Source: Candidatus Viridilinea mediisalina
GTDB taxonomy: Bacteria > Chloroflexota > Chloroflexia > Chloroflexales > Chloroflexaceae
DNA length: 48,806 bases
Assembly: GCF_002532535.1 (NCBI RefSeq)
Contig: NZ_NQWI01000031.1
Location: 1-48,806, forward strand
Reading direction: 5' to 3'
The translations under genes were made by a program, and so were the position numbers. Shown piece by piece: positions 8,856 through 18,200 of this stretch. Under the pieces are notes generated by a model. The model made no database searches. It worked only from the letters and a program-made list of their open reading frames with translations, and had not been told where the DNA came from. Position 1 is the first letter of the stretch. Every line of letters begins with the position of its first letter.

Positions 8856-10400
8856 ATGGCTCTCTTACTCCACCATTTGCTGGCTGGTGTGCCATACGCG
8901 CAGGTGTTTGGCCCGCTTGATCGTCCGATTAGCGGCGTGGCGTATGATTCGCGCCAGGTGGTGCCAGGGGGGCTCTTTGTAGCAATTAAGGGCTACCATA
9001 CCGACGGCCATCGCTATATCAGCCAGGCGCTAGAGCGGGGCGCGGTGGCGTTGGTAGTGGATAGGCGCTACTGGTCGGGTCAGCCGCCAGCACAGGCGAC
9101 CTTGGTGCTTACCAACGATAGCCGCGTGGCCCTTGCACCACTTGCTGCGGCCTTCTATGGCTACCCCGCTCGTCAACTCTGTACCATTGGGGTTACGGGT
9201 ACGAAGGGCAAGAGTACGACTACTGATCTGGTAAGCCAACTGCTTGATGGAGCGGGGCAGACGAGCGGCTTGATCAGCACGGTGGACTTCAAAATTGGTC
9301 CGCGACGTTGGGCCAATACGACGCGCCAGAGTACGCCGGAGGCGCTGGAGGTGCAGGCGCTGCTGGCCGAGATGGTGGCTGCCACATGTACCAGTGCGGT
9401 GATCGAAGCCACCTCGCACGCCCTCTCGCTCAAGTGGCAACGTCTGGTCGGGTGCTGCTTTGATCTGGCTGTCTTTCTCAATCTGAGCCACGAACACCTC
9501 GACTACCACGGCAGCTTTGAGCAGTACCGCGCCGATAAGACCCAACTCTTTGCCCTCTTGGCCGAAGAGGTTCCCGCAGGCCCGCCGCGTTCTACGCGGC
9601 CATGGGCCATCGTCAATGCCGACGATCCCAACCACAGCTTCTTCCTCGCCGCCGCGCCCGCCAATGCCCAGCGGCTCACCTTTGGCCTGCAAGCATCCGC
9701 CGATGTGCGCGGCGAACTGATGCAACAGACGCCTACGGGCAGCCATATGCGGATCAGCAGCCCTTGGGGTCGGGCTGAGGGCTGGCTGCCGCTACCGGGC
9801 AGATTCAACGGCACCAACGCCCTCGCGGCCCTGAGTGTTGCGCTGTGCCAGGGGATTCCGTTGGAGCAGGCGTTGCACACCTTGGCCCATGTGCGTGGCC
9901 CACGGGGGCGCATGCAGCCTGTGGTCTGCGGCCAGCCCTTCGCTGTACTGGTAGACTATGCCCATAGTCCCGATTCGTTTACGCAAATCTTCACCATGCT
10001 GCGCCCGCTCACCCAAGGGCGCATGCTGGCCGTCTTTGGGAGCGCCGGTGAACGTGACCGCGCCAAGCGGGCGATGCAGGGCGAAATTGCGGCCCGTTAC
10101 TGCGAGTTGCTCTTTCTCACCGACGAGGATCCGCGTGGCGAAGACCGTGAGGCCATTCTGGCCGACATCGCCGCCGGTGCCGAACAGGTTGGCCACCGAG
10201 CCGGACGCGACTACCACGCTATCCCCGACCGAACCGCCGCGATCCATGCGGCCCTCGCCGCCGCCCGTCCTGGCGACTTGGTACTGCTGTTAGGCAAAGG
10301 CCACGAGGGCAGCATCATCTATGCTGATCACAGCATCCCCTGGGATGAGGCGGCGGTCGCACAGGCGGCATTGCGGGCCTTGGGGTATGGGGAGAGGTAG
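8856..10400 (+). CDS. murE: UDP-N-acetylmuramyl-tripeptide synthetase MurE
   Basis: A 514-residue Mur ligase that adds the third amino acid to UDP-MurNAc-L-Ala-D-Glu in cytoplasmic peptidoglycan synthesis. The N-terminal substrate domain has GVAYDSRQVVPGGLFVAIKG. The P-loop is VTGTKGKSTTT (G114-T121). Further typical motifs are TRQSTPEALEVQ, LNLSHEHLDYHGS, DYAHSPDSF and GKGHEG. The third-residue selectivity segment reads DEDPRGED rather than the DNPR common in diaminopimelate-adding enzymes. Chloroflexales are reported to carry ornithine at this position, so the amino acid added should not be assumed. Normal length. Separated from the FemAB-like gene by a repeat element but on the same strand. 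Confidence 0.93.
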   Translation: MALLLHHLLAGVPYAQVFGPLDRPISGVAYDSRQVVPGGLFVAIKGYHTDGHRYISQALERGAVALVVDRRYWSGQPPAQATLVLTNDSRVALAPLAAAFYGYPARQLCTIGVTGTKGKSTTTDLVSQLLDGAGQTSGLISTVDFKIGPRRWANTTRQSTPEALEVQALLAEMVAATCTSAVIEATSHALSLKWQRLVGCCFDLAVFLNLSHEHLDYHGSFEQYRADKTQLFALLAEEVPAGPPRSTRPWAIVNADDPNHSFFLAAAPANAQRLTFGLQASADVRGELMQQTPTGSHMRISSPWGRAEGWLPLPGRFNGTNALAALSVALCQGIPLEQALHTLAHVRGPRGRMQPVVCGQPFAVLVDYAHSPDSFTQIFTMLRPLTQGRMLAVFGSAGERDRAKRAMQGEIAARYCELLFLTDEDPRGEDREAILADIAAGAEQVGHRAGRDYHAIPDRTAAIHAALAAARPGDLVLLLGKGHEGSIIYADHSIPWDEAAVAQAALRALGYGER

Positions 10401-10427
10401 AGAAGAGGAAAGAGAACACAGAATTTT

Positions 10428-10540
10428 TCACCACAGAGGCACAGAGAACACAGAGGTTTTCACCACAGAGGCACAGAGGGTACCATTTACGATTGTAGAT
10501 TGCAGATTGCAGATTGCCGAACATGGCATCCCAATCATGG
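10428..10540. repeat. CACAGAGG dispersed repeats and truncated heptamer element
   Basis: Positions 10428-10480 hold two direct copies of the CACAGAGGCACAGAG type of dispersed repeat, also present at 19901, 23165 and 43839. At 10492-10519 there are three to four GATTGYA heptamers, followed by the beginning of the conserved head (CCGAACATGGCATCCC). The head stops near 10540, so the right arm of the stem is missing. No gene is visible between 10401 and the restriction-methylase start at 10604. Confidence 0.85.
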
Positions 10541-10603
10541 TTTATGATAGCGCATCTACAGCGTTCCGCCCTTTTGTGTACATCGATCTCAGGAGAGGGG
10601 TCT

Positions 10604-13600
10604 ATGGCATCATCGTCTGCTACGGCAACGCCACCTCCCGCACAAACACCGATTGTTCCCAACGACATCTTTGTCTCATTCCGTGCCCAGGTAATCGACC
10701 GAGTCCAGATTCGTCTTACCCACTCCCCTGCACCTGAAAGCTACGCAGCCTATCTTGCACGTCCAGAGCTGGAACGTGATAATGACGAAGCGGCAGTGGT
10801 TGACGTACAATTTGCACGCTATGTTCTCGAATGGCTTGGCTTCACTGAAGGCGGGGATGTCATCTACAATCGCACGCTTCCAGGTGGGGGGGCAAACCGC
10901 CCGGATTATGTTGTGCATGGAACGATTGGCATTGCCTTTATTTGGGAAGATAAAAACAGTTCGCATGACGACTTTATTGGCGATCTTCCCCAGATGCGTC
11001 GCTACAGTGGTGGCACCGCAGGCTATGCCGTCTGGTGCAATATGCGGCGGATAGTTGCTATTCGCTTTCGTTCTAGCGATCCGCTTGATTATGAACAGCT
11101 TGCGTCTATCAATGTCGCTGATCTGTTTGGTGCAGGAAACGCACTACTTCCTCGTGTTGCCGAAGTTGAACGAAATCAACTCTCGGTCTTCTATCTCCTG
11201 TTTCGCAAGGAGCGCTTCACCCGCTTTTCATCGCTCATTGAAGCGATAGCTGTTGATGAGGAGCAGTTTCTTGCTCGTGCGATCCCATTGGAAGGCGATG
11301 CAGCATTAGAGCAGTTTATAGCCGGAAGTCGTCAGTCACTCGAACATCTCCGCCTTGCGGCATCGGTACGGATCCAAGAGGCACTCGTTGGAAGATCGCG
11401 TCAAGAGGCCGAAGAGCAGCGCTTGATTGCCGAATGGGAAGACGCAACCACGAACTTTCTCACTACAATGGCATACCCATCGTTGCACACACCGATTCAG
11501 AACGCTGCTGCACGTATTACCGAACGTTTGGGCACACTTGAGCCTGCTGAGATTGCTGCATTGACTCAGATTGTCGAGGCTGAGTATGGTGGACGATTGA
11601 CGGCATCGAGTCGCGCTGCGGTCGTAGCATGGCAAGATCGGGCATCTCGCATCAACGGCGCAATGCGAACTCTTCGCTATCAGAGTGCCACCTTTACCGT
11701 TGCTGATGCATACCATCTTTGGTGTGCGCGTCAGAATGACGAAGCCGATAAGACACCAGCACTCTATGCGGAACAGGTGGCCTACGTCCTGTTTGTGCGC
11801 CTCTTATTGGTACGTGTCCTAGAGGACAAAGGGATCATCTCGCCACGTCTGGCGAGTGATGGCGGCTTTCTGAACTGGCAGACCTATGTGCGCTTGCACT
11901 TCAAAGAGGTTGCCGGTGCCAGTATTCTTACTGACAACTTCTACAGCCTTCTGGTACGTAAAGCTAGTCGCTATTATTTGCACTTTTTTCAGCAGGCGGC
12001 ATTTGATTGGTTTGTGCCTGACGACTTTCTGTTGTTGGAGACGCTCTATTTTCTCTGTCACTACTCCTTCCAACAGGTCACAAGCGATGTTATTGGGTTC
12101 ACCTATGAGCGGTACATTGATCGAACGGCCCGCAAACGCAAGGGTCACTTTCTTACCCCTGCTTCTGTGGTAGACGCTATGTTGGATGCGCTCGGCTACA
12201 GTGGGCGGGCAATGATTGGCCGTAATCTTCTCGATCCAGCTTGTGGAAGTGGCAGTTTCCTCCTCCGGGCTGCACGCCGCTACCGTGATGCGCTCATCGA
12301 GGCGTTGTGTCAACGCAATGGTCTGCCAGTTGGGATAGAGAGCCTTGAGGCGAACACTGCATTGCGTCACGAATTGGCCCAACGCTATCTTGATGCCTTG
12401 ACGAGAGCATTTGTGGGCATGGAGCGCAATCCATTTGCCTGCTACTTGGCCGAAATGAATTTGCTCATCCAGGCGCTCGATGATTTTAGTATTCTGCACG
12501 GTATTGAGCCAAAACCGATTGATCGATTTGCCATTTTCAATACCGATAGTCTTGATCTGCCGCTCGAAGTGCTATTTGCCGGATCACCTGGCTCCTTTGG
12601 CCCGCTAACTATTCCTGAACGGTTGAGTGATCAGTTGCTTGACGATGCGTTTGCGATCAAAGCCCGCCAAGGCGATTATCGGCAGGGCTTTATGTATATC
12701 ATTGCTAACCCGCCCTACGTCACCAGCAAACAAGAGGATGTGGCGGCAGCACGATTTCGCGGAAGTCCATTTTGGGCAAGTGCGCTCTCTGGGGATACCA
12801 ACCTCTACCTGCTATTCCTGCAACTCGGCCTCTACTACCTTGCCGATGGCGGTCAGATGGCCTATATCGTTCCGCTGACTATTATTGGCGACGTGAGCGC
12901 CGCTGCCGTGCGCTTCCGCGCCACTACTGCGCCGTTCAGCCTCACCACCGTTATCCGCTTTTTCCGAGGCGATATCCTCTTCGGCGATGTTGATCAGGCT
13001 GTTGGCATACTCTGTGTCCAGCGCCAGCCCACTCCAGCCACCATTACCGTAGGTGGTGGCGCACGCTTAGAGGATGTGCCGCCCAGCTTGCTTGCTCTCC
13101 CTGCGAACCATGTAACTGAGGCTGTGCCACCAGGCGGTGCATGGCATAGCGCATGGCTGGTTGGAACGCATCAGGAGCAGTACGAGATTTGGCAGCATGT
13201 GCGTGCCGTCAGTGACACCCTTGCTTACCAGATGCGAACGCTCTTGGCGGCGTTTGAGGTACGCCAGGGTGATGTTAACGCAACCTATACCAATCCATTC
13301 CGCCAGGGAGATGCATGCCGGGGGCGGGCGGGTGCCGTAGCGCTCTACAAAGGGGAGAACGTTCGTCCCTTTGCTCCACTACCATATAACCCGTCTGATT
13401 GGGCTATGCCATCAACGGGCGCAACGGGCAATCATGGGCGCACCGCAGCGGTTCTTACCGAGATTGCAGCCCTCACGTCGCCACAAATGGGCATTGTACT
13501 CCGCGAAACGGCGCGGCTCAACACCCGTGAACGGCTCACCCCTACATGGTTTACGCGGGACGGCACACGGCCACTCGCATTTACCCATGTTGTGTGGCGC

Positions 13601-14335
13601 ATGCTCCTGCTCCCAGGTCAGACAGAAGCGCGGGGCAAGGCATTGTTGGCCTTGTTGAGCAGCACCACCGTTGCCTACTTGATCAATCTCTTTTCTACCA
13701 ACAGCCACATCAGCAAGGATGAGTTGGAGCGCCTACCCATTCCTGATCCGGCAACCTTCCCTGAAGCACAACTGGCAAGCCTTGCGGATCGCCTGTTAGC
13801 AGCCCGTCACCAATTCGAGACAGACTACGTACAACCCTTTGCCATCGCTACCGATGCGTTACCAACCATAAGTCCAGAAGCAATCACCATCCTACCGACA
13901 GCCTACCTGCAACGAGTGGCCGGTGTCACCATCACCCTAGACGCCCTAGAACAGCAGGGTGTCATCACGATCACTGGGCCAGCATCACGGCGCGTTGCTT
14001 GGCTGCAGAACAATAAGCGCATCACCATCGCGCATCCACAGGCTGCGGCGCATCGAATGCTGAACCAGTTCTTTGATGACCCAACCATTCAAGAGCGAAC
14101 TTGGACAATGGCACGCACAATCCAAATCCCCGATCCAGCAACCGCAAGCACATGGCTACCACTCTTTGAGGGCGTATGTCGTGACGCACAAGCGCAATGG
14201 GATCAGTGTGTTGCTCTTCAGCAGCAAATTGATGCGGTGGTGATGGCCTGGTATCAATTCACGCCACCGATGTGCGCCGCGATCAGCGCAATGCTGCCGT
14301 GGGCACGGCGGCGGCGTGATGCAGGTGGGGTGTGA
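10604..14335 (+). CDS. Single-chain type IIG-like restriction enzyme/N6-adenine methyltransferase
   Basis: A 1243-residue Eco57I-like fusion of nuclease, methylase and recognition functions. The N-terminal nuclease has a PD-(D/E)xK arrangement with PDY (Asp101) and WEDK (Glu115, Lys117). A long helical linker precedes an adenine methyltransferase with motif I DPACGSGSFLL (near 543) and motif IV NPPY (near 702). The C-terminal 400 residues have the layout of a target-recognition domain (LNTRERLTP, TNSHISKDELERLPIPDP). The start is placed at 10604 because AGGAGAGGGG lies just upstream; the open frame before it is repeat DNA. No separate S or R gene is adjacent. It probably methylates and cleaves as one chain; the recognition site is unknown. 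Confidence 0.88.
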   Translation: MASSSATATPPPAQTPIVPNDIFVSFRAQVIDRVQIRLTHSPAPESYAAYLARPELERDNDEAAVVDVQFARYVLEWLGFTEGGDVIYNRTLPGGGANRPDYVVHGTIGIAFIWEDKNSSHDDFIGDLPQMRRYSGGTAGYAVWCNMRRIVAIRFRSSDPLDYEQLASINVADLFGAGNALLPRVAEVERNQLSVFYLLFRKERFTRFSSLIEAIAVDEEQFLARAIPLEGDAALEQFIAGSRQSLEHLRLAASVRIQEALVGRSRQEAEEQRLIAEWEDATTNFLTTMAYPSLHTPIQNAAARITERLGTLEPAEIAALTQIVEAEYGGRLTASSRAAVVAWQDRASRINGAMRTLRYQSATFTVADAYHLWCARQNDEADKTPALYAEQVAYVLFVRLLLVRVLEDKGIISPRLASDGGFLNWQTYVRLHFKEVAGASILTDNFYSLLVRKASRYYLHFFQQAAFDWFVPDDFLLLETLYFLCHYSFQQVTSDVIGFTYERYIDRTARKRKGHFLTPASVVDAMLDALGYSGRAMIGRNLLDPACGSGSFLLRAARRYRDALIEALCQRNGLPVGIESLEANTALRHELAQRYLDALTRAFVGMERNPFACYLAEMNLLIQALDDFSILHGIEPKPIDRFAIFNTDSLDLPLEVLFAGSPGSFGPLTIPERLSDQLLDDAFAIKARQGDYRQGFMYIIANPPYVTSKQEDVAAARFRGSPFWASALSGDTNLYLLFLQLGLYYLADGGQMAYIVPLTIIGDVSAAAVRFRATTAPFSLTTVIRFFRGDILFGDVDQAVGILCVQRQPTPATITVGGGARLEDVPPSLLALPANHVTEAVPPGGAWHSAWLVGTHQEQYEIWQHVRAVSDTLAYQMRTLLAAFEVRQGDVNATYTNPFRQGDACRGRAGAVALYKGENVRPFAPLPYNPSDWAMPSTGATGNHGRTAAVLTEIAALTSPQMGIVLRETARLNTRERLTPTWFTRDGTRPLAFTHVVWRMLLLPGQTEARGKALLALLSSTTVAYLINLFSTNSHISKDELERLPIPDPATFPEAQLASLADRLLAARHQFETDYVQPFAIATDALPTISPEAITILPTAYLQRVAGVTITLDALEQQGVITITGPASRRVAWLQNNKRITIAHPQAAAHRMLNQFFDDPTIQERTWTMARTIQIPDPATASTWLPLFEGVCRDAQAQWDQCVALQQQIDAVVMAWYQFTPPMCAAISAMLPWARRRRDAGGV

Positions 14336-14409
14336 TATGGGCTTGCTTGTTGGGGGTGGCATCCAACGAGACCCAATAAGGCAAAATCGTATCTCTTGGA
14401 GATAACACA

Positions 14410-14670
14410 ATGTGGTTAGTATATCTTCGCTTTGATGATCAAGGCACCGTTCGCACCTACCATATTCGCACTCACAACCGGGAAACCGTAAACGAGTTGC
14501 TCAAGCTTGCCGAGCAGCGTGGATTGACACCGACCGCAACGCTTGTGGAGTATGCAGCGTTCATCATTAGTGGAACCCTCAAGCTAAAACCGATGCTTGT
14601 GCCGAATTTCCACTTCTACTTGCACGAAGAGTGGGTGGAACGTTGGCAAGATATAACAAGAACCTCGTGA
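14410..14670 (+). CDS. Small unknown protein, 86 aa
   Basis: An 86-residue protein (MWLVYLRFDDQGTVRTYHIR at the N-terminus) with a good ribosome site, GGAG at 14398-14401, eight bases before ATG. It has a beta-hairpin-like start and a helix (ETVNELLKLAEQRGLTP), with no recognised motif. It follows the restriction-methylase gene by 74 bp on the same strand, so it may be an accessory gene of that locus, but nothing in the sequence shows a function. Confidence 0.6.
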   Translation: MWLVYLRFDDQGTVRTYHIRTHNRETVNELLKLAEQRGLTPTATLVEYAAFIISGTLKLKPMLVPNFHFYLHEEWVERWQDITRTS

Positions 14671-14729
14671 TACAGCGGAAAGGAGAGAGTTAGAGAGAGG
14701 AATGCATCTCCATCTGCCTCCCCCTCGCT

Positions 14730-14928
14730 CTAGCGCGCACCAATAGCCGTACTCAATTCACGCTCAACAATACCCACAATCAGATCATCAAGCCGTTCCA
14801 CGGTATAGGGTAGATTTTAACCCCACGGGCGACCGCTTCACGGATACCGTCGAGGTAGGTAAACTGCGAGGGGCCGGGCACATGTGGCCCGGCATCGGCC
14901 ACGAGGAAGGTAATGCGAATGGTGGGGT
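14730..14928 (-). pseudogene. Remnant of a von Willebrand factor A-domain protein
   Basis: On the minus strand one frame reads DPTIRITFLVADAGPHVPGP followed by a YLDGIREAVARGVKIYPI segment, typical of the middle of bacterial VWA proteins. The sequence then shifts frame and reads VERLDDLIVGIVERELS up to a TAG at 14730-14732, which resembles the C-terminus of the same family. The MIDAS DxSxS segment and the part between the two pieces are missing. This is a decayed fragment with an internal deletion, not a gene. Confidence 0.6.
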
Positions 14929-14938
14929 CGTTGCTCTA

Positions 14939-14947
14939 TGCTATACT
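14939..14947 (+). promoter_or_regulatory. Extended -10 promoter candidate (TGCTATACT) for oleB
   Basis: TGCTATACT lies 35 bp before the oleB ATG, at the 5' edge of the VWA remnant. It differs by one base from the extended -10 elements at 2548 and 46433. No convincing -35 is present. Confidence 0.4.
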
Positions 14948-14982
14948 GGCTGCTAAAGCAACGTTGTGCAATAGGAATGTTC

Positions 14983-15894
14983 ATGGATGCGACTCATGCT
15001 GCTCTGTCACCATTCGATCTGACGCCGATCCGCGATCTCTACCCCTTCCATACGGCCCGCTTGCCTCTGCCTGGGGCGACGATGAGCTATGTGGATGAGG
15101 GGGCTGGGCCGCCAGTGCTGTTGGTGCATGGCAATCCAACCTGGTCTTTCTATTTCCGCCACCTGATCGCTGGGTTGCGTCCGCACCAGCGCGTCATTGT
15201 GCCCGATCATATTGGCTGTGGTCTCTCTGATAAGCCGCAGGATTATCCCTATCGCTTGGCAACCCACATTGAGAATTTGGGGCGCTTGGTAGATCATGTG
15301 GGCTTGCAACAGGTTGATCTGGTTGTGCATGATTGGGGCGGGGCGATTGGTATGGGTTGGGCGGTACGCAACCCTGAACGGGTGCGGCGTATTGTGGTGC
15401 TCAATACTTCCGCCTTTCTCTCCCCGCGCCTGCCCTGGCGCATTGCGGTCTGTCGCTACCCCATATTTGGCGATCTTGCTGTGCGCGGCTTGAATGCCTT
15501 TGCGCTCGCCGCAACCGTCATGGCCGCTGCGCGTCCCTTGGCACCTGCAGTGCGTCAAGGCTACCTGCTACCCTTCGATTCGTGGGCCAACCGGGTTGCT
15601 ATTCAGCGCTTTGTGCGCGACATCCCCATGAGCCCGAAGCATCCCACCTGGGCCCTGGTTGATGCGATTGATCGTGAGTTACCTACGTTGTGCTCCAAAC
15701 CGATGCTGATCCTCTGGGGCGGGCAGGATTGGTGCTTCTCTGATCACTTCCTCGCCGGTTGGATGCAGCGCTTCCCCGATGCAGAAGTGGTGCGCTTTGA
15801 TTATGCGGCCCACTATGTCTTGGAGGATGCCCATGCAGAGGCGGTGCCTCGGGTGGTACGTTTCTTAGGGAAGGATACGGAGACGAGAAAATAG
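14983..15894 (+). CDS. oleB: OleB-like beta-lactone decarboxylase (alpha/beta hydrolase)
   Basis: A 303-residue alpha/beta hydrolase of the haloalkane-dehalogenase-like group. It shows HGNPTWSFYFRHLI (oxyanion region), PDHIGCGLSDKP and the nucleophile elbow VVHDWGGAIG with Asp117. The acid loop is near ILWGGQDWCF, and the catalytic histidine is in AAHYVLED. In olefin biosynthesis OleB removes CO2 from a beta-lactone to give a long-chain cis-olefin. I assign OleB rather than a dehalogenase because an OleC-like gene lies 2.3 kb downstream on the same strand. ATG 14983 is chosen because AGGA (14973-14976) sits six bases before it. OleA and OleD homologues are not in the window. Confidence 0.75.
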   Translation: MDATHAALSPFDLTPIRDLYPFHTARLPLPGATMSYVDEGAGPPVLLVHGNPTWSFYFRHLIAGLRPHQRVIVPDHIGCGLSDKPQDYPYRLATHIENLGRLVDHVGLQQVDLVVHDWGGAIGMGWAVRNPERVRRIVVLNTSAFLSPRLPWRIAVCRYPIFGDLAVRGLNAFALAATVMAAARPLAPAVRQGYLLPFDSWANRVAIQRFVRDIPMSPKHPTWALVDAIDRELPTLCSKPMLILWGGQDWCFSDHFLAGWMQRFPDAEVVRFDYAAHYVLEDAHAEAVPRVVRFLGKDTETRK

Positions 15895-15947
15895 GAACGA
15901 GAAAATAGAAAGTAGGTTTGCGGCATCAGAATATGCTGAAGACCTCC

Positions 15948-16003
15948 TGTTCCTCTGTTCCCTTGTTCCTCTGTTCCTCTATTCCCTTGTTCCTCTGTTC
16001 TTC
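15948..16003. repeat. Octamer tandem repeat (TGTTCCTC)7 upstream of oligopeptidase gene
   Basis: Seven tandem octamers related to TGTTCCTC (variants TGTTCCCT, TATTCCCT, TGTTCTTC) fill the oleB-oligopeptidase spacer. They end three bases before the TAGGAG ribosome site. Copy-number change would alter the spacing upstream of the next gene. Confidence 0.9.
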
Positions 16004-16022
16004 CGACTAGGAGCCCAGCTTC

Positions 16023-18068
16023 ATGGCCACTAAAGACCCGCAGCCGCCCCATGCGATTCCGCGTCCGCTGACGCGCACGGTGCATGGGCTGCTGCTCAGT
16101 GATGAGTATGCCTGGCTTGAGGATCGTGATAACCCGGAGACGTTGGCCTATCTTGAGGCTGAGAATGGCTATGCGGAGGCTCTGTTGGCTGAGCATGCGC
16201 CTCTGCGTGAGCAGCTCTACCATGAGTTGCGTGGGCGCATCAAGGAGCAGGATCGCTCGGTGCCGGTGCGTCGTGGGCCGTACTTCTATTATCAGCGCAA
16301 CGAGGCCGATCATGAGCATGCGCTCTTCTGTCGTCAATGGGCCCCCGATGGCCCGGAAGAGTTACTGCTCGATCTCAATGCGCTTGCAGCGAACCATGCC
16401 TACTGCCAGCTTGGCCCCTGTGCGCCGAGTCCTGATCATGGCCTGCTTGCCTATGGCCTTGATACCACTGGCGCAAAGATCTATACCCTGGCAATCAAGG
16501 ATCTGCAGAGTGGGGCGCTGTTGCCTGAACAGATCCCCAATGTTGCCTGGAACATAGCATGGGGCGAGGATGGTCGTTCACTCTACTATACGACCTTTGA
16601 TCAGGCCCACCGCGCCTATCGTCTCTACCGCCATACCCTTGGTCACGACCCCGCTGAGGATGAGTTGCTCTATGAGGAGGCGGATGAGCGTTTTTCGCTG
16701 ACGTTGCGTAAGACCCGTTCGGGTGCGTTTTTGCTACTCAATCTCTTCAGCTTCGATTGTAGCGAGGTGCGCTACAAGCCCGCTGATGATCCCGCTGCCC
16801 CCTTTGTTGTCTTTGATCAGCGGCAGCCTCAGGTGCAGTATCAGCTTGAGCATCAGGGTGACAATTTTTTGATTGTGAGCAATGCCGAGGCTGAGAACTT
16901 CTGTGTACGCATTGCTGCCGTGGCCGATCCAAGCCAGCGTTGTGTTCTGCTGCCCCACCGCCCCGATGTGCTGATTGATGGCGTGGATGCCTTCGCCAAC
17001 CACCTCGTGGTCTACGAGCGGCGTGCTGGCTTGCAACAATTGCGCATCTCGGCTCCCGACGGCACCAATGTGCGCTATGTGCGCTTTCCTGAATCGGTCT
17101 ACAAATTTTATCCTGAAGGCAACTTCGAGTATACCAGCGACAGCGTGCGTTTCGTCTATAGCTCACTGGTCACGCCGCGCTCGGTGATTGACTATGAGCT
17201 GCAGAAGGGGCGCTGGCAGTTGCGTAAGCGCGACGAGATTCCCAGTGGCTACGATCCGGCACGCTATGTGGCCGAACGGATCGAGGCTTCGGCCCCCGAT
17301 GGGGCTTTGGTGCCCATGTCGCTGGTACGTCGCCGCGAGACGCCCCAGGATGGCACTGCCCCTGCGCTGCTGGTAGGCTATGGTGCCTATGGTATGAGCT
17401 ACGATCCCGGCTTCAATCCGCACTGGATCAGCCTGTTGGATCGCGGCTTTGTCTGTGCGATTGCCCATGTGCGTGGTGGGCAAGAGTTGGGGCGGGCGTG
17501 GTACGAAGCAGGCCGTCTGACCAACAAGAAGAACAGCTTCAGCGACTTCATCGCCTGCGCGGAACACCTGATTGAACATGGCTACACCAGCGCCGCACGG
17601 CTTGCCATCAGCGGCACTAGTGCTGGTGGACTACTCGTGAGCGCGGTCGTCAACATGCGCCCCGACCTCTTCCGCGCCGTGATTGCTCGCGTCCCCTTCA
17701 CCAACGTGATCAGCGCCATGCTCAACCCAGAACTGCCGCTCACCATTGGCGAATATGAGCAGTGGGGCGATCCCGCCGTTGCTGAACAGTTCCACGCGAT
17801 GCGCGACTATTCATCCTATGACCAGATTAGTGCCCAAGCCTACCCCCATATCCTCGCCACCGCCGGTCTATACGACCTGCAAGTGCCCTATTGGGATCCA
17901 GCCAAATGGGTGGCGCGTCTCCGGGCACGCAAGACCGACAGCAACATGCTGCTGTTACGCACCAACATGCAAGCGGGCCATAGCGGGGCCTCTGGACGCT
18001 TCGCCATCCTAGAGGAGCTTGCCTTTGAGTATGCCTTTTTGCTTGAGGCGCTTGGGGGTGGGGCGTGA
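16023..18068 (+). CDS. Oligopeptidase B-like S9A serine peptidase
   Basis: A 681-residue prolyl-oligopeptidase family enzyme with an N-terminal beta-propeller (starting DEYAWLEDRDNPETLAYLEA) and a C-terminal alpha/beta-hydrolase domain. The catalytic serine is Ser533 in SGTSAGGLL. RVPFTNVISAML and ELPLTIGEYEQWGDP follow, and the catalytic histidine is His653 in AGHSGASGR. These motifs fit oligopeptidase B, which cleaves short peptides after basic residues in the cytoplasm. No signal peptide is visible. It sits between oleB and oleC on one strand, but a peptidase has no known role in olefin synthesis, so the linkage may be incidental. Confidence 0.92.
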   Translation: MATKDPQPPHAIPRPLTRTVHGLLLSDEYAWLEDRDNPETLAYLEAENGYAEALLAEHAPLREQLYHELRGRIKEQDRSVPVRRGPYFYYQRNEADHEHALFCRQWAPDGPEELLLDLNALAANHAYCQLGPCAPSPDHGLLAYGLDTTGAKIYTLAIKDLQSGALLPEQIPNVAWNIAWGEDGRSLYYTTFDQAHRAYRLYRHTLGHDPAEDELLYEEADERFSLTLRKTRSGAFLLLNLFSFDCSEVRYKPADDPAAPFVVFDQRQPQVQYQLEHQGDNFLIVSNAEAENFCVRIAAVADPSQRCVLLPHRPDVLIDGVDAFANHLVVYERRAGLQQLRISAPDGTNVRYVRFPESVYKFYPEGNFEYTSDSVRFVYSSLVTPRSVIDYELQKGRWQLRKRDEIPSGYDPARYVAERIEASAPDGALVPMSLVRRRETPQDGTAPALLVGYGAYGMSYDPGFNPHWISLLDRGFVCAIAHVRGGQELGRAWYEAGRLTNKKNSFSDFIACAEHLIEHGYTSAARLAISGTSAGGLLVSAVVNMRPDLFRAVIARVPFTNVISAMLNPELPLTIGEYEQWGDPAVAEQFHAMRDYSSYDQISAQAYPHILATAGLYDLQVPYWDPAKWVARLRARKTDSNMLLLRTNMQAGHSGASGRFAILEELAFEYAFLLEALGGGA

Positions 18069-18088
18069 TCACTTGCGCCATCCATTTC

Positions 18089-18185
18089 AGATTGTAGATT
18101 GTAGATTGTAGATTGCCGAACATGGCGTCTCAATGAGCTTTCGCGTTCTTGATGATGCGGCATGTTCAAGGGTAATTGGTGTTAT
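18089..18185 (+). repeat. Heptamer array plus structured head, second copy
   Basis: Four GATTGTA heptamers (18089-18116) start 21 bp after the oligopeptidase stop, followed by the conserved head. The outer stem GAACATG (18118-18124)/CATGTTC (18161-18167) is kept. The inner stem reads CTC (18129-18131)/GAG (18135-18137), where the copy at 8752 has CCC/GGG. That is a compensated pair change. The head ends TTGGTGTTAT, just before the oleC ribosome site. Confidence 0.9.
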
Positions 18186-18200
18186 ATAGAGGAGTCCCCG

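Noticed and set aside
10428-10480. CACAGAGG repeats as a specific regulatory site
   Set aside because: This repeat type is dispersed (four places in this window) and seen in many unrelated bacterial genomes, so position-specific control is not supported.
14983-15894. Haloalkane dehalogenase for the alpha/beta hydrolase
   Set aside because: The fold is shared, but the nearby OleC favours OleB; kept as an alternative only.
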